Assembly (NCBI GenBank): GCA_902795745.1
Contig: CADBMG010000110.1
Coordinates: forward strand, 1-5,813
Reading direction: 5' to 3'
DNA length: 5,813 nt
DNA from: an uncultured Pseudomonadota bacterium
GTDB lineage: Bacteria > Pseudomonadota > Alphaproteobacteria > RF32 > CAG-239
Both the position numbers and the translations under genes were made by a program. Positions 1 through 5,288 of this stretch are shown here, piece by piece (position 1 is the first letter of the stretch; each line of letters starts with the position of its first letter). A model generated the notes under the pieces. It was not told where the DNA came from, did not search any database, and saw only the letters and a program-made list of their open reading frames with translations.

Positions 1-125
1 AGCACGGTAGATTTTTCCACCCGCTGCAATCCGCTGACTTCAATATTCTTTACATACATCGCATAAGCGTTTGTTTGCAAAGCCATGAAGCCTGATAATA
101 TACCTACATAAAGTATTTTTTTCAT
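1..125 (-). CDS. bamA: BamA outer-membrane protein assembly factor, N-terminal fragment (cut by window edge)
   Basis: Only the first 41 codons are present; the gene continues beyond position 1. The translation begins MKKILYVGILSGFMALQTNA, a classic Sec signal peptide: two lysines, a hydrophobic core, and an AYA box at residues 20-22 as the probable signal peptidase I site. The mature part starts MYVKNIEVSGLQRVEKSTV, which matches the first beta strand and helix start of a POTRA domain (pattern I-x-V-x-G-x-x-R-V-E). BamA is the central beta-barrel of the BAM complex that folds and inserts outer-membrane proteins. The start is fixed by an AAGGA ribosome binding site at 133-137, 7 bp upstream. 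It follows rseP by 15 bp, the usual order in Proteobacteria. The identity rests on a short fragment plus synteny; another POTRA protein such as TamA is possible but less likely here. Confidence 0.85.
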   Translation of the reverse strand, partial: MKKILYVGILSGFMALQTNAYAMYVKNIEVSGLQRVEKSTV

Positions 126-140
126 ATTTTTTTCCTTATA
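126..140 (-). promoter_or_regulatory. rseP-bamA gap with the bamA ribosome binding site
   Basis: The 15-bp gap holds AAGGA (137-133), 7 bp before the bamA ATG, and nothing resembling a terminator or promoter. This supports cotranscription of bamA with rseP. Confidence 0.6.
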
Positions 141-1565
141 TTAGTCAAACCAACGACTGATTAAATGTACAACATCATTCCATGTTGCCAGGACCATTAA
201 GGCCAAGATAATAAATATCCCGAGCTTAAAGATTAAATCTTTCACTCTGATATTCAGTTCACGGCCGCTTATCATTTCAATAAAGAAAATGACAAAGTTT
301 CCGCCGTCAAGCACTGGAATCGGCAACAGATTCAACAAACCCAAGTTGACCGACAACAATGCCATAAAGTACAAAAAGCTGATTAATCCACCGGACTTAC
401 TGATATCGCCCGACATCTCAGCAATACGAATAATTCCCCCAACTTCTTTACCGCCACGTTTACCGGTTATCATTTGCCCCACCGCACGCAGTGTATTAGC
501 TGTTAAGTCGTATGTTTCAACAACACCGGCTTTTACTGCTTCTCCAAAAGACAAACTCTCTTCGGCAAAACTCAACTCCGGTGCCGAAGTTACACCAAGC
601 ATCTTACGTCTAACTTTTGCTCCGTTTTCCGGTTCGTATGACGTTTCATGCAAGGTTACCGAATAAATCATCGGACGCCGAAATTGTAATTCAAATTCTT
701 CATCATTGTGCGTTGCCACGTAGTTCCTTAAATCATCGAATGTATTAATCTGTACATCGTTAATGCGTGTCAACACATCATCTTTTTGCAAACCGGCCTT
801 TTGCGCGGCACTACCTTCATAAACAGAACCGACAATCGGTAAAGCAGGCAAGAGATTGTTATTTTCATCTTTAGGAGCAGGTAATGACTGAATGCCTAAA
901 ATTTTCTGAGTTATCGGCTTGTCTTGGCATTGAGGAGTAAATGTAAGTTCCTCAGCACGGAGCTTTACTGACATCGGACGTTCAACCATAACTTCCACAT
1001 CATCGCTTTCAGCAAGCATAACCTCATTGCTGATTGATTGAAAATCCGTTACTTTATTACCGGCGATTTTTGTAATTACGTCACCAACTTCAATTCCGGC
1101 GCGTGCCGCGGCTCCATCTTCAATCAAACCGCCAACCACCGGCGGAAAAACCATACGCCCGACAAAATAGAATAAACCTATAAAGACCAAAATAGCAAAG
1201 AGATAATTGAATAGAGGGCCCGCAGCAACAATCGCCAACTTTTTCCATGGTTTTTGCAAAGAAAATGCATTTTTTTTCTCCTCTTCAGATAAAGCAGAAA
1301 TGTCACTTGTTGTCGAAGAAGAGGCATCGCCATCGCCTAAAAATTGGCAATACCCGCCTAAAGGAATGGCGGAAATCTTCCATCTTGTACCTCGTTTATC
1401 GCGTTTTGCCCACAATTCTTTACCGAAACCGATTGAAAAATCGGTAACCGTAACTCCTAACATGCGGGCAATAATAAAATGTCCGAACTCGTGTACAAAC
1501 ACCAAAATGCCTAAAAGGACAATGAACGGCACAACATAATAAAGTACATTTAACAATGCATCCAT
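141..1565 (-). CDS. rseP: RseP site-2 intramembrane zinc metalloprotease
   Basis: This is a 474-residue inner-membrane protease of the M50/S2P family, which cleaves anti-sigma factors and leftover signal peptides within the membrane. The zinc motif HEFGH lies at residues 25-29 in the first membrane helix, and the third zinc ligand is D420 in NLLPIPVLDGG (412-422). Membrane segments are at about 8-35, 108-136, 394-416 and 444-467. Two PDZ domains lie between the second and third helices, at about 143-200 and 240-300; both carry the A-x-x-A-G-(I/L)-x-x-x-D-V pattern. A Ser/acid-rich loop (about 77-103) precedes the second helix, as is common in alphaproteobacterial members. E. coli RseP is 450 residues. 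The reading frame stays open upstream to 1619, but the ATG at 1565 is preferred: it has an AGGGTGA ribosome binding site at 1571-1577 and gives the family's normal N-terminus directly before the first helix. It lies 10 bp after cdsA and 15 bp before bamA. Confidence 0.95.
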   Translation of the reverse strand: MDALLNVLYYVVPFIVLLGILVFVHEFGHFIIARMLGVTVTDFSIGFGKELWAKRDKRGTRWKISAIPLGGYCQFLGDGDASSSTTSDISALSEEEKKNAFSLQKPWKKLAIVAAGPLFNYLFAILVFIGLFYFVGRMVFPPVVGGLIEDGAAARAGIEVGDVITKIAGNKVTDFQSISNEVMLAESDDVEVMVERPMSVKLRAEELTFTPQCQDKPITQKILGIQSLPAPKDENNNLLPALPIVGSVYEGSAAQKAGLQKDDVLTRINDVQINTFDDLRNYVATHNDEEFELQFRRPMIYSVTLHETSYEPENGAKVRRKMLGVTSAPELSFAEESLSFGEAVKAGVVETYDLTANTLRAVGQMITGKRGGKEVGGIIRIAEMSGDISKSGGLISFLYFMALLSVNLGLLNLLPIPVLDGGNFVIFFIEMISGRELNIRVKDLIFKLGIFIILALMVLATWNDVVHLISRWFD

Positions 1566-1570
1566 TTTTA

Positions 1571-1577
1571 TCACCCT
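1571..1577 (-). promoter_or_regulatory. Ribosome binding site of rseP
   Basis: AGGGTGA lies 5 bp upstream of the ATG at 1565. Its first two bases are the last two of the cdsA TAG stop codon (1576-1578), so ribosomes ending cdsA stop on the rseP initiation site. It settles the start against the longer frame that opens at 1619 inside cdsA. Confidence 0.75.
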
Positions 1578-2478
1578 ACAGTAAATATTTAAAGAATATA
1601 TACACAAACGGTGCGGCAAAAATCAAACCGTCAACCCGATCAAAAACGCCGCCATGTCCCGGAATAAGCTTCGATGAATCCTTTACTCCTGCAATGCGTT
1701 TGATTGCTGATTCCACTAAATCTCCGATTTGAGCCAGTACAGCAATAACCGCTGCGGTTATTGCATAAAACAATTGACTGTTAACCGTCCATTCATAGTG
1801 CCAATCCATCGGTTTGTACGAAAAGGAAATGTAGCGAAACTTACTGAAATCATAAAAAGGCATATCCATAACTTCCACACAGACATACATAAAGATAATG
1901 CTTATAGAAATCGCCAGCAAAATACCCCCGCATAAACCTGACCATGTTTTATTCGGACTTATGCTCGGAGCTAACTTCGGACCACGCAAGTTACAACCGA
2001 CGACAAGACCTCCGATATCCATACTCCAAACAACCAAAAAGAACCACATAACCATCATAAAACTGTAATTGTAGCGCGGATCAAAATTTCCTTCACTGGG
2101 ATCAAACAAAAGATACATCCAAACCAATGCTCCGACACCGACCGAAATATAAGGTACACCCAATGTTAAAAGTTTGCGATGTTTCTCTTCATAAGCAATA
2201 AACCAAACAAAAAACGACACAATTGCAATCATCGGTAGAGCCAACTCCGAACTCCAAATTGAAACTGCCAAACTTATAATATAAGCAGTAACATAATAAG
2301 AGGCTGTTTCCGGTTTAGAAAGCATAGCTGCCCACTCCCATGCCAACAGTCCTCCGACCACAACAGCCAAGATCTCAACAAACGGACTGCCTAAATACAG
2401 AGCTTCCAGTGCTATAGGAATCATAACAATTGCCGCTAATATACGTTTGGTAATAGCTCCAAATTTACGACTTACCAT
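1576..2478 (-). CDS. cdsA: Phosphatidate cytidylyltransferase (CDP-diacylglycerol synthase)
   Basis: The product, 300 residues, is a polytopic inner-membrane enzyme that converts CTP and phosphatidate to CDP-diacylglycerol, the precursor of all major bacterial phospholipids. The family signature is complete at residues 257-283: S257, K260-R261, K266-D267, then PGHGGVFDRVD at 273-283, the metal-binding region. Upstream, D154 in WSMDIGG and PSISPNKTWSG (171-181) match the conserved aspartate and the ISPxKTxxG motif. About seven or eight hydrophobic segments span the protein. E. coli CdsA is 285 residues; part of the excess is an aromatic-rich hydrophilic loop at about 204-235. The frame is open to a TTG at 2508 and an ATG at 2505, but the ATG at 2478 has a strong AAGGGAGAG site and is chosen. 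The gene overlaps the end of uppS by 14 bp. Next downstream is rseP, with no dxr in between. Confidence 0.95.
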   Translation of the reverse strand: MVSRKFGAITKRILAAIVMIPIALEALYLGSPFVEILAVVVGGLLAWEWAAMLSKPETASYYVTAYIISLAVSIWSSELALPMIAIVSFFVWFIAYEEKHRKLLTLGVPYISVGVGALVWMYLLFDPSEGNFDPRYNYSFMMVMWFFLVVWSMDIGGLVVGCNLRGPKLAPSISPNKTWSGLCGGILLAISISIIFMYVCVEVMDMPFYDFSKFRYISFSYKPMDWHYEWTVNSQLFYAITAAVIAVLAQIGDLVESAIKRIAGVKDSSKLIPGHGGVFDRVDGLIFAAPFVYIFFKYLL

Positions 2479-3163
2479 ATCTTCTCTCCCTTTCGTTATA
2501 TTCATCAATAATTTTCTTCAGTTCAGATTCAGAAAAGTCCGGCCACAACGTAGGCGTAAAATACAGCTCCGTATACGCCAACTGCCACAGCAAATAATTG
2601 CTTAAACGCTCTTCACCACTGGTCCTTATAAGCAAATCGGGATCAGGTATTCCGGCAGTATAAAGTACCGATGAGAACTTCGCTTGATCTATATTTTCAG
2701 GTTTCAATTGTCCGGCGAGAACTTCACGTGCTAACTTTTGTGCCGCCGAAATAATCTCCTGTCTGCTTCCGTAGCTGAGAGCCACACAAAGCGTAACATC
2801 TGTATTGTTTGCCGTATCAGCTTCGATTTTTGCCATTTTTTCAACAATATCAGAGGCTAACATATTTCTTTCACCGATAAAGATTATGCGCGCATTGTTT
2901 TCTTGCAACTCCTTAAAACCGCCATCTAAATACTGACGCAATAACCCCATCAAAGTGTCAATTTCTGACTGTTCGCGTCCCCAATTTTCAGTAGAAAAGG
3001 CATAAACAGTCATATACTTAATGCCGATTTTTTTTGCTGCCTTGGCAATATTTACCAGAGTATCTGCCCCTTGTCGGTGACCGGCAGCAACAGGCAACCC
3101 ACGCTTTTTAGCCCAGCGACGATTACCATCCATAATAAATGCAATATGTTTTAATTCATTCAT
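2465..3163 (-). CDS. uppS: Undecaprenyl diphosphate synthase (cis-prenyltransferase)
   Basis: The 232-residue product extends farnesyl diphosphate with eight isopentenyl units to C55 undecaprenyl diphosphate, the lipid carrier for peptidoglycan, O-antigen and related glycans; it is soluble or loosely membrane-attached. All cis-prenyltransferase motifs are visible: HIAFIMDGNRRWAKKRG at 6-22 with the catalytic aspartate D12, YAFSTENWGR at 54-63, and RTSGEERLSN at 180-189 followed by WQLAYTELYF (193-202), whose E199 corresponds to the magnesium-ligand glutamate. The C-terminus NERERRYG is also typical. The N-terminus is short, beginning just before the first strand. The start at 3163 has only a weak site (GAG a few bases upstream, and AAGG about 15 bp away), so expression may depend on coupling to frr, which ends 17 bp upstream. 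A second ATG 4 bp further in is out of frame. Confidence 0.96.
   Translation of the reverse strand: MNELKHIAFIMDGNRRWAKKRGLPVAAGHRQGADTLVNIAKAAKKIGIKYMTVYAFSTENWGREQSEIDTLMGLLRQYLDGGFKELQENNARIIFIGERNMLASDIVEKMAKIEADTANNTDVTLCVALSYGSRQEIISAAQKLAREVLAGQLKPENIDQAKFSSVLYTAGIPDPDLLIRTSGEERLSNYLLWQLAYTELYFTPTLWPDFSESELKKIIDEYNERERRYGKS
2484..2492 (-). promoter_or_regulatory. Ribosome binding site of cdsA, inside the uppS coding region
   Basis: AAGGGAGAG lies 5 bp upstream of the ATG at 2478, within the last codons of uppS. It is the best ribosome binding site in the neighbourhood and selects 2478 over the TTG and ATG at 2508 and 2505. Confidence 0.75.
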
Positions 3164-3180
3164 CGTCTCAACACTTGCCT

Positions 3181-3741
3181 TTATACCTGCATAATATCCT
3201 TTTCTTTAGCGGTGTACAAATCATCAGCTTTTTTAATAGCCTCATCCGTCCACTTCTGAATATCATTGTTATAACGTTTTTCCTCGTCTTCGGAAATAAG
3301 TGTATCTTTTTTCATTTTTTTCACTTCATCCATAGCATCACGACGTATATTGCGAATGGCAACTTTACCCTGCTCGGCATATTTTCCGGCAATTTTAACC
3401 AACTCCCTACGACGTTCTTCACTAAGCGGAGGAATCGGTATGCGAATTGTCTGACCATCATTCATTGGATTAAGTCCTAAATCACTTTCACGCAAAGCCT
3501 TTTCGACGTTTTTCAGCAAACTTTTATCCCATACACTAACTGAAAGCGTACGCGGATCAGGCACACCTATTGTTCCGACTTGGCTAAGCGGTGTAGGACT
3601 GCCGTAGGCATCAATCATAATACCGTCAAGCAAACTTGCGTGAGCCCGACCGGCTCGTAAGCCTCCCAAATCGGCTCTCATTGCATCCAAGGTCTTTTCC
3701 ATTCGGCTAACAGTATCTGTTTTCAAAGTATTATAATCCAT
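3181..3741 (-). CDS. frr: Ribosome recycling factor
   Basis: The 186-residue product matches the family length (about 185). With EF-G it splits post-termination ribosomes. The N-terminal helix is followed by LRAGRAHASLLDGI (28-41), a hallmark of the family. The beta-sandwich domain II lies at about 32-104, including TPLSQVGTIGVPDPRTL and the IRIPIPPLSEERR hinge (99-111). The C-terminal helices of the three-helix bundle hold RNIRRDAMDEVKK (130-142), whose arginines R130 and R133 correspond to the conserved rRNA-contacting arginines. The start at 3741 is supported by a GAGGT site that overlaps the pyrH TGA stop; the two genes are only 7 bp apart. Pairing with pyrH is among the most conserved gene adjacencies in bacteria. 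Confidence 0.97.
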   Translation of the reverse strand: MDYNTLKTDTVSRMEKTLDAMRADLGGLRAGRAHASLLDGIMIDAYGSPTPLSQVGTIGVPDPRTLSVSVWDKSLLKNVEKALRESDLGLNPMNDGQTIRIPIPPLSEERRRELVKIAGKYAEQGKVAIRNIRRDAMDEVKKMKKDTLISEDEEKRYNNDIQKWTDEAIKKADDLYTAKEKDIMQV

Positions 3742-3748
3742 TTTAACC

Positions 3749-4459
3749 TCACTTTATTGTTGTGCTTTTAGCTTTACCACAAACCGCATTTAGTAAAGCA
3801 TTTTTTTCATTCAATGCAAAAACTTTCACCGGTAAATTATTTTCACCGGCAAAGGCAACTGCTGTCATATCCATAACATTAAGATGTTTATTTAAGACAT
3901 CGGCATAACTGATTTCATCATAACGCTTGGCCGCAGAATTAAACCGCGGATCAGCATCATAAACACCATCTACCTGCGTTGCTTTCATCAAAATATCACA
4001 ATGCATTTCCACCGCCCGTAATGCCGCACCGGTATCGGTCGTAAAGTATGGACATCCGGTTCCTCCGGCAAAAATCACTACTTCTTTATTTTCCAGTGAA
4101 CGTATTGCTTTTTCAAATTGATAACTTTCGCAGGCTTGCGGAACGGAAAAGCCGGAATAAACGGTGGCCTTAACACCAATACTTTGCAACACTGAGCGCA
4201 TTGCCAGAGCATTCATTACCGTAGCCATCATGCCAATCTGGTCAGCCACACTGCGATCCATTCCGGCAAGGGCATTTTTAGCTCCGCGGAAAAAGTTACC
4301 ACCTCCGATTACCAGACAAACTTCGACGCCTAGCTTTGAAACTTGCGCAATATCCTCTGCCAAAGTCATTATAACTTCAGCATCTATCCCTATTTTGGAG
4401 CTTCCGGCCAAACCTTCACCGGATATTTTTAATAGCACTCGATTATATTCAGGCGTCAT
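3749..4459 (-). CDS. pyrH: UMP kinase
   Basis: The 236-residue cytoplasmic enzyme phosphorylates UMP to UDP with ATP, a step of pyrimidine nucleotide synthesis. It belongs to the amino acid kinase fold and is typically a hexamer regulated by GTP and UTP. Visible motifs, in order: LLKISGEGL (9-17) with K11, the glycine-rich VIGGGNFFRG (50-59), D73-Q74-IGMMAT, the UMP-binding GGTGCPYFTTDT (132-143), and the nucleotide-binding DGVYDADPR (164-172). Length is normal for the family (E. coli 241). The frame is open to a TTG at 4480, but the ATG at 4459 has an AGAGGT site 4 bp upstream and starts where the family starts. It appears to be the first gene of its operon; the rpsB-tsf pair commonly found just upstream is not there, and the divergent plsY lies 172 bp away. 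Confidence 0.96.
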   Translation of the reverse strand: MTPEYNRVLLKISGEGLAGSSKIGIDAEVIMTLAEDIAQVSKLGVEVCLVIGGGNFFRGAKNALAGMDRSVADQIGMMATVMNALAMRSVLQSIGVKATVYSGFSVPQACESYQFEKAIRSLENKEVVIFAGGTGCPYFTTDTGAALRAVEMHCDILMKATQVDGVYDADPRFNSAAKRYDEISYADVLNKHLNVMDMTAVAFAGENNLPVKVFALNEKNALLNAVCGKAKSTTIK

Positions 4460-4463
4460 CAAT

Positions 4464-4469
4464 ACCTCT
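4464..4469 (-). promoter_or_regulatory. Ribosome binding site of pyrH
   Basis: AGAGGT lies 4 bp upstream of the ATG at 4459. It is too close to the TTG at 4462 and lies downstream of the TTG at 4480, so it supports the ATG as the start. Confidence 0.65.
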
Positions 4470-4492
4470 ATTTTTTGCAAAAAACTGTTTGT

Positions 4493-4520
4493 ATGTTAGC
4501 CTATTTATTTGCGTTGTCAT
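4493..4520 (-). promoter_or_regulatory. Possible proximal promoter of the pyrH operon
   Basis: Reading leftward, ATGACA (4520-4515, five of six matches to TTGACA) is followed after 16 bp by TAACAT (4498-4493, four of six to TATAAT). Transcription would begin near 4486, giving a leader of about 27 nt before pyrH. The match is moderate in a very AT-rich stretch, so chance similarity is a real possibility. It competes with the distal candidate at 4584-4589. Confidence 0.3.
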
Positions 4521-4570
4521 TATTATTTTTAACGTTTTCAGCATCTTTTTTTCATTAAATTAAATTTTGA

Positions 4571-4599
4571 TTGAATTTTAGCAATTATATGCGTATAAA
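4571..4599 (+). promoter_or_regulatory. Probable sigma-70-type promoter of plsY-dprA
   Basis: TTGAAT (4571-4576; its first four bases match TTGACA) is separated by exactly 17 bp from TATAAA (4594-4599; five of six to TATAAT). The expected start of transcription is near 4606, about 25 nt before the plsY ATG, leaving room for the ribosome binding site. Spacing and position are what a housekeeping promoter should have; the -35 element is imperfect. Confidence 0.55.
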
Positions 4600-4602
4600 T
4601 TG
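4582..4602. repeat. Imperfect inverted repeat over the divergent -10 elements
   Basis: The left arm CAATTATA (4582-4589) pairs with the right arm TATAAATTG (4594-4602) with a single bulged base; the 4-bp centre is TGCG. The right arm contains the plus-strand -10 (TATAAA). The left arm read on the minus strand gives a perfect TATAAT (4589-4584). This could be an operator, a symmetric bidirectional promoter core, or a by-product of AT-richness. No good -35 is seen for the minus-strand hexamer. Confidence 0.45.
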
Positions 4603-4615
4603 TTAAAGAACGATA

Positions 4616-4622
4616 AAGGAGA
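4616..4622 (+). promoter_or_regulatory. Ribosome binding site of plsY
   Basis: AAGGAGA, an almost ideal Shine-Dalgarno sequence, lies 9 bp before the ATG at 4632. It is the strongest in the window and fixes the plsY start. Confidence 0.8.
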
Positions 4623-4631
4623 TCTAAAAAA

Positions 4632-5273
4632 ATGGAAATATTGTTTTTATGTGCCTTAGGCGGATATCTGGCCGGTTCAATCCCTTTTGGGTTGGTTCTG
4701 TGCTATTTATTCGGCTATGGTGATATTCGCAAAATCGGCTCGGGAAATATCGGAGCCACGAATGTTTTACGCACCGGCAACAAATGGTTGGCTTTGCTGA
4801 CGGTTATTTTAGATGCTTTTAAAGCCGGTATTGCCGCTTTTGCTGCATATAAATTACTGCCGGCAACACCGATAATGCACTTGTGGGGAGCCAATGCACC
4901 GTTCAATGTTGTCGGTTCTTTGATTGCAGGAACATTCGGTGTTTTAGGTCATAACTTTCCGATTTGGCTTAATTTCAAGGGAGGCAAAGGTGTTGCCTCT
5001 GCATTTGGTTTTATATTGATGACGCAACCGAAAGTGGCATTGGTTGCTTTCGTAATATGGTTGGTTATGGCTGTTATTTTCCGCTATTCATCATTGGCTG
5101 CGTTAACCGCGGCTGCATCAATGCCGATTGTTGCATTTTTGCTATGCAATCAACCGATTTATGCTGTTTTTTACAGTGCACTGGCTGTATTGGTAATTAT
5201 TCGCCATCATGCCAATATTGTCCGACTGATTAACAAACAGGAGAGTAAAATAAGTTTTAAGAAAAAAAATTAA
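4632..5273 (+). CDS. plsY: Acyl-phosphate:glycerol-3-phosphate acyltransferase
   Basis: The 213-residue integral membrane enzyme moves an acyl group from acyl-phosphate (made by PlsX) to position 1 of glycerol-3-phosphate, forming lysophosphatidate, the first committed step of phospholipid synthesis. Family motifs are clear: GSIPFG (15-20), motif 1 GSGNIGATNVLRTGN (36-50), motif 2 GHNFPIWLNFKGGKGVA (106-122), and motif 3 starting RHHANIVRL (191-199). Motif 3 ends NKQESKI rather than the more usual G-x-E-x-K-(I/L): the glutamate (E204) is kept but the glycine is not. Several hydrophobic segments fit the known multi-span topology, and the tail is lysine-rich. The start has a near-perfect ribosome binding site. 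dprA follows 15 bp later, a pairing seen in Alphaproteobacteria; the product feeds, through PlsC, the CdsA enzyme encoded divergently. Confidence 0.96.
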   Translation: MEILFLCALGGYLAGSIPFGLVLCYLFGYGDIRKIGSGNIGATNVLRTGNKWLALLTVILDAFKAGIAAFAAYKLLPATPIMHLWGANAPFNVVGSLIAGTFGVLGHNFPIWLNFKGGKGVASAFGFILMTQPKVALVAFVIWLVMAVIFRYSSLAALTAAASMPIVAFLLCNQPIYAVFYSALAVLVIIRHHANIVRLINKQESKISFKKKN

Positions 5274-5288
5274 CATGTGTTATGTCCA

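Noticed and set aside
289..666. Plus-strand open frame of 125 codons inside rseP
   Set aside because: It is antisense to a clearly conserved protease gene, has no family resemblance, and is best explained as a shadow of the rseP frame.
1566..1619. N-terminal extension of RseP by 18 residues (start at 1619)
   Set aside because: It would overlap the end of cdsA by more than 40 bp, lacks a ribosome binding site, and the ATG at 1565 has a good one and gives the usual N-terminus.
3139..3480. Plus-strand open frame across the frr-uppS junction with a hydrophobic translation
   Set aside because: The phenylalanine- and leucine-rich translation arises from reading the lysine- and glutamate-rich frr gene in reverse; no plausible start signal or domain.
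4164..4499. Plus-strand open frame antisense to the 5' half of pyrH
   Set aside because: It lies opposite highly conserved UMP kinase codons and shows no recognisable protein features.
4449..4544. Minus-strand 31-codon frame (ATG at 4544) ending just past the pyrH start, which might be a leader peptide
   Set aside because: It has no Shine-Dalgarno sequence, a composition expected of AT-rich noncoding DNA, no run of regulatory codons and no attenuator-like hairpin next to it.
4520..4560. Poly-T and poly-A runs in the divergent intergenic region, considered as terminators
   Set aside because: No GC-rich stem precedes the runs on either strand, and no gene ends in this region, so a terminator is neither visible nor needed.
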